Part shown: positions 34,883-42,654 of the stretch, piece after piece
Layout of the letters: each line of letters begins with the position of its first letter
Numbering within the stretch: position 1 is the stretch's first letter
NCBI RefSeq assembly: GCF_004125825.1
Contig: NZ_QQWI01000009.1
Location: forward strand, 124,001-188,000
Direction of reading: 5' to 3'
DNA length: 64,000 nt
DNA from: Fusibacter sp. A1
GTDB lineage: Bacteria; Bacillota; Clostridia; Peptostreptococcales; Acidaminobacteraceae
Notes under the pieces: generated by a model
Databases searched by the model: none
What the model was told of the DNA's origin: nothing
Seen by the model: only the letters and a program-made list of their open reading frames with translations
Translations under genes and position numbers: made by a program

Positions 34883-36007
34883 TTACAGGTTGTTTATATC
34901 CTGCTGACTGATTTTTCTTGTAACATATTTTTCGTTTAGCTTGCGGACAACAGCAAGCATGGGTACGCCGAGCAGCATTCCCATCACACCGAACAGACCG
35001 CCGCCTACGATGATGGCGATAATGATCCAGAACGGCGACATGCCTACGCTGTCTCCAAGTATTTTAGGTCCGATGATGTATCCGTCAAGCTGTTGCAGCA
35101 AGAGAACGAAGATCGCCACCCAAAGTGCCTGGATCGGAGAATGGAACAAGGTGAGTATGATCGCAGGTACCGCACCGATGAAGGGTCCGAAAAACGGAAT
35201 CATATTGGTGAGTCCTATGATGAAGGACAAGAGCACTGCATATTTAACACCGAGTATGGTCAGTCCGGCAAAACAGATCATGCCGATAATCAGTGAATCG
35301 ATGGTTTTTCCTATCAGGTATTTGCTCAAAACAGAATCGATTTCCCGTCCGAGTTCGATGAGACTCTCCGCTCTTCTTGGTCCAAGGTAGGCCCTCATCA
35401 TCCGTTTGCTCTCCTTGTTGAAGTTCTCCTTATCCTTAAGCAGGTACACAGAGATCACAAGCCCCATGATGAATTTGAAAACACCGGAGGTGAAATCGAA
35501 GATCGCCTGTCCAAGACCCAGGGCGAAGGTCTGCAGATTGTCCGCCAAGGACTGCAGCTGTTCCTGAAAGTCGAAATTTGAAAAGCTTTCCAGACTGAGG
35601 TTATACGTATTGGCCAGTTTCTCGAGGCTCTGAATGTCGACCAGGCGCTTCTGATACCAAAGCGTCGCTGTTTCTGCATAGGACGGAAACTCTTTAACGA
35701 TTTCAAACACACTGTTTACAATCCTTGGTATGATGATGGTCAAGACTCCCGTCAGGAGGAAGATCACCAAAAGATAGACGCAAAGGATCGCCACTGTGCG
35801 CTTCATCTTAAAATGCTTTTCAAAAACCTTCATCATCGGATTCAGAAGATAGGCGATGATGGCCGCCCATATGATCGGAACCAGTATGGACACGATAAAT
35901 GAGATGCCGTTTAAAAGCACATCGATCTGGTTGATGAATTTGTATGCGATAAAGGCTAGGATTACAGCTGGCAACACGCTTATATAAGGAAAATTTTTAG
36001 CATTCAA
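34883..36007 (-). CDS. AI-2E family transporter (PerM-like permease)
   Basis: Membrane protein of 374 residues with seven or eight helices; the family includes autoinducer-2 exporters and Na+/H+ antiporters, so the name does not prove the substrate. Family motifs: GLTNMIPFFGPFIGAVPAI and the later DGYIIGPKILGDSVGMSPFW region. The start codon is TTG (36007), 8 bases after AGGAGG. A perfect 16-bp palindrome lies just upstream. Single-gene unit. Confidence 0.85.
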   Translation of the reverse strand: MNAKNFPYISVLPAVILAFIAYKFINQIDVLLNGISFIVSILVPIIWAAIIAYLLNPMMKVFEKHFKMKRTVAILCVYLLVIFLLTGVLTIIIPRIVNSVFEIVKEFPSYAETATLWYQKRLVDIQSLEKLANTYNLSLESFSNFDFQEQLQSLADNLQTFALGLGQAIFDFTSGVFKFIMGLVISVYLLKDKENFNKESKRMMRAYLGPRRAESLIELGREIDSVLSKYLIGKTIDSLIIGMICFAGLTILGVKYAVLLSFIIGLTNMIPFFGPFIGAVPAIILTLFHSPIQALWVAIFVLLLQQLDGYIIGPKILGDSVGMSPFWIIIAIIVGGGLFGVMGMLLGVPMLAVVRKLNEKYVTRKISQQDINNL

Positions 36008-36025
36008 GACAATCGCCTCCTATGT

Positions 36026-36048
36026 TAGATGATATCATCTATACTATA
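36026..36048 (-). promoter_or_regulatory. -10 and 16-bp palindrome upstream of the AI-2E family gene
   Basis: Minus-strand TATAGT (36043-36048) is followed at once by the perfect palindrome TAGATGATATCATCTA (36026-36041), which would cover the transcription start: a candidate operator. The -35 is weak (AAGACA, spacer 19). Confidence 0.45.
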
Positions 36049-36082
36049 CCAAAGAATCACCGGGTTTTGTCTTAAAAAATGA

Positions 36083-37063
36083 TTAGATGTTCTCGATTTG
36101 CGCATATTCCGGTTTTTTATCCAATTTATGATGTGCTTCTACGTATCTTACCGTGCCTGTTTTGCCACGGATCACAAGCGAGTGAGAGATCGCCTTGTTG
36201 TCTCCCTGATAGTGGATTCCTCTGACCATCTGGCAGTCGGATATTCCTGTGGCGCAGAAGTAGATGTCATCGCTGGATACGAGCTCGTCCATCGTAAGAA
36301 CCACATCGTAGGGAGCATCCATCTCTACGCAGCGTTTTCTTTCTTCGTCGTTCATCGGCGTCAGCCTTCCTTCGCAGTAACCACCTAGGGCTTTAATCGC
36401 CGCAGCTGCGACAACCCCTTCCGGTGCGCCTCCGTTGGCGATCATCATATCCACGTTCTGATCGTCAAAACATGTCGCCAGTGCGGCTGCGACATCGCCA
36501 TCCTTAAACAGCTTCACCCGACAACCTAAGTTTCTGCACGCCTCTATGATGTAGTCGCTTCGTTCCCTATCGATCGTCGAGACGACCATGTCTTCAATCG
36601 CTTTTCCCTTGGCTTTGGCAAGGTTTTTGATGTTTTCCTCAACCGTCAGATTAAGACTGCATACGCCGATCCCCTCACGACCCACAGCCAACTTGTCCAT
36701 GTACATGTCAGGAGCTTTGAGCAGTTTCCCTCTAGGTGCGAGTGCGACTACCGCTATCGAGTCATCCAGACCTTTTGCAAGGGCTGAGGTTCCGTCAATC
36801 GGGTCCACTGCGATATCCACTTGTGGAAAATCCATATCCGATCGCCCGATCTTCTCACCGATGTAAAGCATCGGTGCTTCATCGAGCTCACCTTCTCCGA
36901 TTACCACTTCTCCGTCGATATGAAGTGTATCGAACATTTTTCTCATACTGTCCACTGCCGCCCCGTCAGCCGCATTTTTGTCCCCACGACCCAAATAGCG
37001 TGCTGCTGCAAGCGCTGCTGCCTCTGTAACCCTCACAAGGTTAATTGCTAAATCACGATCCAT
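36083..37063 (-). CDS. glpX: Class II fructose-1,6-bisphosphatase
   Basis: Dephosphorylates fructose-1,6-bisphosphate in gluconeogenesis. GlpX signatures: GEGELDEAPMLYIGE near residue 55, the metal-binding VDPIDGTSALAKG near residue 85 and GGAPEGVVAAAA near residue 210. The ATG at 37063 (MDRDLAINLV) has GAGGAGG 5 bases upstream; a longer frame begins inside that site. Monocistronic by spacing. No fbp or other gluconeogenic gene is near. Confidence 0.95.
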   Translation of the reverse strand: MDRDLAINLVRVTEAAALAAARYLGRGDKNAADGAAVDSMRKMFDTLHIDGEVVIGEGELDEAPMLYIGEKIGRSDMDFPQVDIAVDPIDGTSALAKGLDDSIAVVALAPRGKLLKAPDMYMDKLAVGREGIGVCSLNLTVEENIKNLAKAKGKAIEDMVVSTIDRERSDYIIEACRNLGCRVKLFKDGDVAAALATCFDDQNVDMMIANGGAPEGVVAAAAIKALGGYCEGRLTPMNDEERKRCVEMDAPYDVVLTMDELVSSDDIYFCATGISDCQMVRGIHYQGDNKAISHSLVIRGKTGTVRYVEAHHKLDKKPEYAQIENI

Positions 37064-37096
37064 CTTATCCTCCTCATTAAAATGAAACAACTACAA

Positions 37097-37130
37097 AATA
37101 AAAACACCTGAAGAGAACTCCAAATGTTTT
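37097..37130 (-). terminator. Terminator after the GNAT gene at 37141
   Basis: AAACATTTG against CAGGTGTTT on the minus strand (two G-U pairs), 10-base loop, then TTATTTTG. Confidence 0.6.
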
Positions 37131-37140
37131 AATCACTCAT

Positions 37141-37692
37141 TTAATATTCTTTAATGATATTGTCGAAAACAAACTCATGCTCTGTGATAAACGTATCCAG
37201 ATCCTGCCATGAGATGTTGAGCTTGATGATATCCTTATTGTCCATCCTATCGAGTCTAGCGTCCATTTCGACACCTTTGAACTTTTTATAATACTCGGTT
37301 GACGGGTTATCCCTGTGCACCCACACTCTCATCTGATCCAGGTGGTTCTTTCTGAAGAACTTGGCGCAAGCCACAAGTAGCGCGCTACCATAGCCATTGT
37401 GCTGATGCTTGTCAGCGACGTAATGGGCGATGATCTCTCCGTAACTTTCACCTGCCTTCGATTTATGGATCTGAGGCACTGCGAAACCGATGATTCCGCC
37501 TGTTTTTTCCTCGATTACATAAACGATGCTGCCTTCATTGATATACTTGAGCCAGAATTTCTTTCTGTTTTCATAGCTCAGCTTCTCTAAGAATTCAGGA
37601 GATACGAAGTCTCCATAAAAATCTGTCCAGACATCATAGTGTACTCGTGCGATATCGTTGGTATCGTATATATTCGCTTTACGGATAATCAT
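37141..37692 (-). CDS. GNAT-family N-acetyltransferase
   Basis: 183 residues, single GNAT domain starting MIIRKANIYD. The acetyl-CoA binding motif is HQHNGYGSALLVACAKFFR near residue 95, with the Q/R-x-x-G-x-G loop intact (QHNGYG), followed by the motif B region MRVWVHRDNPSTEYYKKF. It resembles the broad RimI/small-molecule group; the acceptor is unknown. Single-gene unit with its own terminator. Confidence 0.85.
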   Translation of the reverse strand: MIIRKANIYDTNDIARVHYDVWTDFYGDFVSPEFLEKLSYENRKKFWLKYINEGSIVYVIEEKTGGIIGFAVPQIHKSKAGESYGEIIAHYVADKHQHNGYGSALLVACAKFFRKNHLDQMRVWVHRDNPSTEYYKKFKGVEMDARLDRMDNKDIIKLNISWQDLDTFITEHEFVFDNIIKEY

Positions 37693-37803
37693 ACTGTCGT
37701 CCTTTCATAGGTGCTCACTGCAAATTCATTATTTGCTCTCATAATATTGTATCACAATTTACCTAATGCTTTATTCATACCCAATTTTCCGGTCTTATTC
37801 ATG

Positions 37804-37834
37804 AAAAAAAGAAGACGCCGAAATAACGCCTCCT
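37804..37834 (-). terminator. Terminator after ctpA
   Basis: AGGAGGCG (37827-37834 on the minus strand) pairs with CGTCTTCT (37810-37817) using two G-U pairs, then a seven-T run. Nothing else is seen in 37693-37892. Confidence 0.65.
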
Positions 37835-37892
37835 CACAGTATACTGACTAAGTAGCCTTAGGTAAAGAATTCTTACTAAATCTTAATGATTA

Positions 37893-39098
37893 TTATATTT
37901 GATCCAAGAGAATGCGAATCGCTTCTTGCAGTTGCACATCCGTCTCATCGTCTTTGGCATCGTAATCTTCAGCCTGTTCAAGGATGATATTCGGCTCAAT
38001 TCCTGTGCCGTGGATATAGTCGCCGTTGGGCGTGAAGTACTGCGCTATGGTAAGCTTGATGCCGTCGCCGTCCCTAAGTGGTCTGACCGTCTGCACCAGT
38101 CCTTTTCCGAATGTCTGGGTTCCGATCACGGTTCCAGACTCAGAATCCTTGATCGCTCCAGTCAATATCTCAGATGCTGACGCGCTTCCGCCGTTGACGA
38201 GTACCGTGATCGGCAGATCGATCTTGCCGCTGTCAGATTCGAACGAGTCTTCCTGTCCCTTGTTGTCTTTGGTCGATACGATCACCTGTTCACCTAAGAT
38301 ATAGTCCGCAATCTTTATGACTTCGGACAAGCTTCCACCAGGATTGTTTCTGAGGTCGATCACAAGTCCTCTGATGTTTTGTGATTCCAAGGCTTTATAA
38401 TGATTCACAAATTCTGTGAAGACCTTTTCGTCAAAAGAAGTGATTCTTAGGTAGCCGATAGGATCTTCTGTATCGAGCATTCTTGACTTCACTGATTTGA
38501 TGACAATCTGCGCTCTAGTGATCGGCACATCGAAAGTTTCTGTGCCTTCACGGTAGATGGTCAATATGACATCTGTCCCAGGCACGCCCTTCATTCTCTT
38601 GATAGCGGCATCCATGGTCTCGGCGAAAACTTCCACTCCGTCCACCTTCAAGATCTTATCTCCGGTGATCAGACCCGCCGCTTCACCCGGCGTATCCTCT
38701 ATAGGGGATACGACAGTGATGTAATTGTCTTTTCCAGGTTCAACGACGATTCCTATTCCACCGTAGCTTCCAGAGGTGGATTCATTGAAGGCCTTAAACT
38801 CGTCGACCGTGAAATAAACTGAATACGGATCATCGAGGGCGCTGAAGATTCCGTCGATCACGCCTTCTTCAAAATCGATATCCTGCGTACTCAGATAGTA
38901 GTTGCTCTCGATATAAGCCTTTAGCTGTTCGGCTTTCGCATACCTGTCCTGGACCGCCTTGAGTTCTTCAAGTTCGCTGGTCAGAACGACTTTTCGCTCA
39001 CCCATGCTGAACTGGGCATAAAGTGTCAACACGCTTGATGTGACCATTGCGGCCACGATCACCGTGATCAGTAATACAACTCTTAGACTCTTCTTCAA
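37893..39098 (-). CDS. ctpA: C-terminal processing peptidase (S41 family)
   Basis: Exported serine protease with one N-terminal membrane segment (residues 6-28), a PDZ domain at about 105-190 and an S41 catalytic domain. The catalytic Ser is within GGSASASE (303-310) and the Lys is Lys332 in FGKG. Length 401 is normal. The start codon is TTG (39098), 8 bases after AGGAG. It follows the M23 peptidase gene by 19 bp, in a ftsEX-peptidase-ctpA arrangement, so processing of wall hydrolases or division proteins is a likely role. Confidence 0.94.
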   Translation of the reverse strand: MKKSLRVVLLITVIVAAMVTSSVLTLYAQFSMGERKVVLTSELEELKAVQDRYAKAEQLKAYIESNYYLSTQDIDFEEGVIDGIFSALDDPYSVYFTVDEFKAFNESTSGSYGGIGIVVEPGKDNYITVVSPIEDTPGEAAGLITGDKILKVDGVEVFAETMDAAIKRMKGVPGTDVILTIYREGTETFDVPITRAQIVIKSVKSRMLDTEDPIGYLRITSFDEKVFTEFVNHYKALESQNIRGLVIDLRNNPGGSLSEVIKIADYILGEQVIVSTKDNKGQEDSFESDSGKIDLPITVLVNGGSASASEILTGAIKDSESGTVIGTQTFGKGLVQTVRPLRDGDGIKLTIAQYFTPNGDYIHGTGIEPNIILEQAEDYDAKDDETDVQLQEAIRILLDQI

Positions 39099-39117
39099 GT
39101 GAAATTCTCCTTTATAT

Positions 39118-40263
39118 CTAATTGCTTGGGTTGGTCACATAATCGTAAGGATCGACATAGTCCCCTGCCACCCTGACTTCAAAGTGCAGATGGTTTCCCG
39201 TCGACCTGCCGGTGCTTCCTACTTTTGCAATAGCATCGCCTTTTTTGACTTCCGTTCCAGGGCTTACAAGCAAGGCGCTGTTGTGACCGTATAGGGTTAT
39301 TATTCCGCCGCCATGGTCGATCATCACGGCCATGCCGTAACTTCCGAGCCAGTCGGAATAAATGACCTGTCCTGACTGGGCGGCATAGACAGCCGCTCCT
39401 TTTGGAGCCCTGACATCGATCCCGGTGTGCAGCTTAAGCGTCAGTAAGATCGGATGCATACGCTCGCCGAATGGCGAACTGATGCTTGTATGGCTCAAGT
39501 CGAGCGGCCACATCATCTTTCCGCCGACGTATTTCTTTCTGAGCTCCAGGTCCTTAAGAATGCTCGTGATCTTGTCGGCATCCTTGTTCAGTTCGTTAAG
39601 CTGGTTTGACAGGGCCTTATGGTCTTGCTGCAGAAGCACCTTCTTCTCTTCGAGCACATTCACGGACGCCTGCAGTTTAACCTTTTCAAGCTGAACCTCT
39701 ACTTTGTCCGCCTCAAGCTTGAGCCGGTAGTTTTCAAGCTCCTCTTTTCTTTGAACGACGAACTCCCTCGCCTCGATCAGCGCCAGGAGCGTTTCCTGGT
39801 CGTAATCGAGAAGCATCTGGATCTTATCGACGCGAGTGAGCAGATCGGTAAAGTCCGCAGCGCCAAGCATCACTTCCAAATAACCGAAGTTACCTGATTT
39901 ATACATCGTCCTCAACCGTTTTTCCATTCGGTCGTTCTGAAACTGCACTTCTTTTTCGGCTTCGATCAGTTCGACTTCCTTCACTTCAATCGCCAGTTTG
40001 GTATCGACGATATCGGATTCGAGAACGACGATTTTCGCCTCTCTGTCTCTTATTTCACGTTCGAGCGCACTTACCTCACGCTCAATGTCAGTCTGCTGCC
40101 CTTCATTTCTATCGAGCGATTCAACACCCTCATTCAGTCGCTTTTTAATGTCATCGAGCTCCTGCTGGTTCTTATTGATCTGATCATCGATCGAGTTTGC
40201 AAAGGAGTTCACACCCGCAAACAGCAGTGCGACGACCAGCGCTATGATTATCGACTTTTTCAT
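39118..40263 (-). CDS. Coiled-coil M23 murein endopeptidase (EnvC-like)
   Basis: 381 residues: signal peptide (residues 1-22), a long coiled coil to about residue 245, and an M23 (LytM) domain. Zinc ligands are complete: His279 and Asp283 in HTGID, and His360 in HLHFEVR. EnvC of E. coli lacks such ligands and only activates amidases, so this protein should be an active hydrolase. Its coiled coil and position directly after ftsX suggest that FtsEX controls it across the membrane, the job that CwlO or PcsB has in other Firmicutes. Confidence 0.9.
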   Translation of the reverse strand: MKKSIIIALVVALLFAGVNSFANSIDDQINKNQQELDDIKKRLNEGVESLDRNEGQQTDIEREVSALEREIRDREAKIVVLESDIVDTKLAIEVKEVELIEAEKEVQFQNDRMEKRLRTMYKSGNFGYLEVMLGAADFTDLLTRVDKIQMLLDYDQETLLALIEAREFVVQRKEELENYRLKLEADKVEVQLEKVKLQASVNVLEEKKVLLQQDHKALSNQLNELNKDADKITSILKDLELRKKYVGGKMMWPLDLSHTSISSPFGERMHPILLTLKLHTGIDVRAPKGAAVYAAQSGQVIYSDWLGSYGMAVMIDHGGGIITLYGHNSALLVSPGTEVKKGDAIAKVGSTGRSTGNHLHFEVRVAGDYVDPYDYVTNPSN

Positions 40264-40272
40264 CGCATCCTC

Positions 40273-41169
40273 CTACACATTCAGATGTTTACGCATGGCG
40301 TTCATCGATCCGAGCGCTCCGATCCCCATACCAAGGACCGCAAAGATCACGAACAAGTCCTCAAGAACCGCTTCCGCAGGAACAAAATGCGATGCGATCA
40401 GCGTATAGAACTCGGTGGTGAAATAATTGTACATATAACTGTAGATGATGAAGATGATGCCGCCCGAAATCGCAGCGCCTATCAGGCCGAGTATCGTTCC
40501 TTCAAGCAGGAAGGGCCATCTGATGAACCAGTTGGTAGCTCCCACGTACTTCATGATGTTGATTTCACGCTTTCTCGCGTTTACCGCGAGCTTGATCGTA
40601 TTGGTGATGATGAAGGTCGAAATCGCAAGTAGTGCGAGTATCAGCCCGAATCCGATATTCCTGATAAATTCCGATACGCTAAGCACCTTGTCGATGATGT
40701 CCTTGTAGAACTTGACTTCTTCCACTCCATCGAAATCCATGATGATCTCCACCACAGAGTCCGTATACTCGATATCCTTAAGTGTCACGACATAGCCGTT
40801 TGGCAGCGGATTGTTGTTAAGTCCGTCCAAAAGGTATCCCTGGTCGCCCCACTCCTCACGCCACTGGTTCAGGGCTTCTTCTTTGGACTTATAGGAAACC
40901 TCTTTCACGCCAATGATGCTTGACAGGTCCTGACCTGTTTTTTTTATGTCGTTGTCGCTCAGTTCATCCTTCAGATAGACGGTTATCTCGTCAAACTGAT
41001 CCTGCGCGCCCTCTACAAAGCTGTTGATGTTGATGATCAGGATAAAGATCAGTCCCAGAATCAAAAGGGTCGCCATCACAGAAGAAATGGAAGCGACGCT
41101 CATCAAACGGTTTCTCCACAGGTTTTTAAAGGCTTCTCTAAAACTAAAGCTGATGCTCCTAAATTTCAT
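40273..41169 (-). CDS. ftsX: Cell division protein FtsX
   Basis: 298-residue permease-like partner of FtsE with four membrane segments: one near residues 22-48 and three in the C-terminal part (from about 172), and a large extracytoplasmic loop between the first two. N-terminal REAFKNLWRNRLMSVASI is typical. It transmits ATP-driven changes to a wall hydrolase, here probably the M23 peptidase encoded 9 bp downstream. Its start overlaps ftsE by 11 bp. Confidence 0.94.
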   Translation of the reverse strand: MKFRSISFSFREAFKNLWRNRLMSVASISSVMATLLILGLIFILIININSFVEGAQDQFDEITVYLKDELSDNDIKKTGQDLSSIIGVKEVSYKSKEEALNQWREEWGDQGYLLDGLNNNPLPNGYVVTLKDIEYTDSVVEIIMDFDGVEEVKFYKDIIDKVLSVSEFIRNIGFGLILALLAISTFIITNTIKLAVNARKREINIMKYVGATNWFIRWPFLLEGTILGLIGAAISGGIIFIIYSYMYNYFTTEFYTLIASHFVPAEAVLEDLFVIFAVLGMGIGALGSMNAMRKHLNV

Positions 41170-41845
41170 GACCGTAGCCCCCCTTATGGTTGTCTCTTAC
41201 CAGATTGCCTTTATCAAGGGTGATCACTCGTTTTTGCATCGTATCTACAATTTCCTTATCGTGGGTCGCCATGACAATCGTAGTCCCTCTGCGATTGATC
41301 TGCCTGAGCAGCTTCATGATTTCCCATGACGTATCCGGATCCAGGTTTCCTGTGGGCTCGTCAGCGATCAGAAGAGGCGGGTTGTTGATCATGGCCCTTG
41401 CGATGGACACTCGCTGCTGTTCTCCACCTGAGAGCTGATTTGGGTAGTGCTTCGCCTTATCTGAAAGTCCGACCATACTTAAGATCATAGGAACATGTCT
41501 TCTGATTTCCCTTGGCTTCTCGCCAAGGATCTCCATCGCATAGGCGACGTTTTCATAGACCGTCTTGTTGGGAAGCAGTCTAAAATCCTGGAAAACGACC
41601 CCCATCTTTCTTCTTAAAAACGGGATACGCCTTCTATGGAGCTTTGTCACATCTTCTCCATCAAGCATCAGTTTGCCTGAAGAAGGCTCTTCTTCTTTCA
41701 ATAGCATTTTCATAAATGTGGATTTTCCCGCGCCGCTCTGACCTACTAAAAAGACAAACTCGCCCTTTTCAATATCTATGCTTACGTGATTCAAAGCCAC
41801 CACGCCGTTCGGATATAGTTTCGATACATCTATCAATCTTATCAA
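41159..41845 (-). CDS. ftsE: Cell division ATP-binding protein FtsE
   Basis: 228-residue ABC ATPase. Walker [10 protein letters not shown] near residue 36, Q-loop [20 protein letters not shown], signature [15 protein letters not shown] and Walker [14 protein letters not shown], all typical of FtsE. The start codon is TTG (41845), 7 bases after AGGAG. First gene of ftsE-ftsX-M23-ctpA, a unit that links division to septal wall hydrolysis. Confidence 0.95.
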   Translation of the reverse strand: MIRLIDVSKLYPNGVVALNHVSIDIEKGEFVFLVGQSGAGKSTFMKMLLKEEEPSSGKLMLDGEDVTKLHRRRIPFLRRKMGVVFQDFRLLPNKTVYENVAYAMEILGEKPREIRRHVPMILSMVGLSDKAKHYPNQLSGGEQQRVSIARAMINNPPLLIADEPTGNLDPDTSWEIMKLLRQINRRGTTIVMATHDKEIVDTMQKRVITLDKGNLVRDNHKGGYGHEI

Positions 41846-41903
41846 GGTATCACTCCTGTATTCTCAAATTCTTGGGTTACTCTATTTATTATACTCGCAA
41901 CAC

Positions 41904-41913
41904 TTGCTATAAT
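41904..41913 (+). promoter_or_regulatory. Extended -10 promoter of the 5-formyl-THF cyclo-ligase gene
   Basis: TTGCTATAAT includes TG-C-TATAAT (hexamer 41908-41913), 61 bases before the start codon; -35 TTTATT (41885-41890) is weak. Confidence 0.5.
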
Positions 41914-41973
41914 GAAGGAAAATTAAGCAATTTGTCATGGAAAAGAGATATTAGTTTTCTAGGAGGAGCAAAT

Positions 41974-42543
41974 ATGAAATCTAACTTACGAAAAGAGATG
42001 ATCCAAAAAAGAAACCTCCTGAGCCATGAGGAGGTAGTCGATAAGAGCCGGTGCATCTGCGAGTCGGTGATCCGAAGCGAATGGTATAAGCATGCGGACA
42101 CGGTCATGCTCTATATGGATTACAAGAATGAGGTGAGAACCGAATACCTCATCGAGCACGCGCTTGTCCACCGAAAACGCGTAGTTCTGCCGGTTGTTGA
42201 TTTCACTACCCATACCCTCACACTCGTCGAAATCCATTCCTTGACGTCTGACATGCGCCTTAGCAGCTATGGAATCCTAGAGCCCATCGTCACCGAAGAG
42301 AGCGTCAGAAGCATCGACGACATCGACCTGATCCTGTCACCTGGAGTCGCATTCGACTTAAAGGGCTACCGACTAGGTTATGGCGGCGGTTTCTACGACA
42401 AGCTCCTAGAGACGGCCGATAGGTCCAAGCTAAGAGTCATGGCTCTGGCCTTTGACATGCAGGTCATCGATCAGGTCCCTGTCGAATCCTACGACAAACC
42501 CATCGACGCCATCGCCACAGAATCCAACCTAACCTTCTTCTAA
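41974..42543 (+). CDS. ygfA: 5-formyltetrahydrofolate cyclo-ligase
   Basis: Converts 5-formyl-THF to 5,10-methenyl-THF with ATP, returning folate to the one-carbon pool. 189 residues from ATG 41974 (MKSNLRKEMI), which has AGGAGG upstream; the longer open frame to the left has none. Motifs: the substrate and ATP region DLILSPGVAFDLKGYRLGYG with GGGFYDKLL. On the plus strand, convergent with metH, which also serves folate one-carbon metabolism. Confidence 0.92.
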   Translation: MKSNLRKEMIQKRNLLSHEEVVDKSRCICESVIRSEWYKHADTVMLYMDYKNEVRTEYLIEHALVHRKRVVLPVVDFTTHTLTLVEIHSLTSDMRLSSYGILEPIVTEESVRSIDDIDLILSPGVAFDLKGYRLGYGGGFYDKLLETADRSKLRVMALAFDMQVIDQVPVESYDKPIDAIATESNLTFF

Positions 42544-42544
42544 C

Positions 42545-42578
42545 AAAAAGGTCCCTGCCACCGGCAGGGACCTTCTCT
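42545..42578 (+). terminator. Terminator after the cyclo-ligase gene
   Basis: AAGGTCCCTGCC (42548-42559) and GGCAGGGACCTT (42563-42574) form a 12-bp stem with a 3-base loop, then CTCTTTTAT. Confidence 0.9.
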
Positions 42579-42584
42579 TTTATC

Positions 42585-42654
42585 TTATCTTCAATCTTCA
42601 ATCTTCAATCACTGATCGCTAGTCATTAATCACCAATCACCACTCAACCCTCAA
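42585..42654. repeat. Degenerate heptanucleotide tandem repeat after metH
   Basis: About ten units of 7 bases in strict phase, consensus near CAATCNN on the plus strand: TTATCTT, CAATCTT twice, CAATCAC, TGATCGC, TAGTCAT, TAATCAC, CAATCAC, CACTCAA, CCCTCAA. The last unit runs into the metH stop codon (42651-42653). Confidence 0.75.

Noticed and set aside
41716-41973. N-terminal extension of the cyclo-ligase frame
   Set aside because: It overlaps ftsE on the other strand and lies before the promoter; the ATG at 41974 has a strong ribosome site.
42585-42654. CRISPR-like periodic sequence
   Set aside because: Units are 7 bases without spacers, so it is a tandem repeat and not a CRISPR array; no cas genes are in the window.
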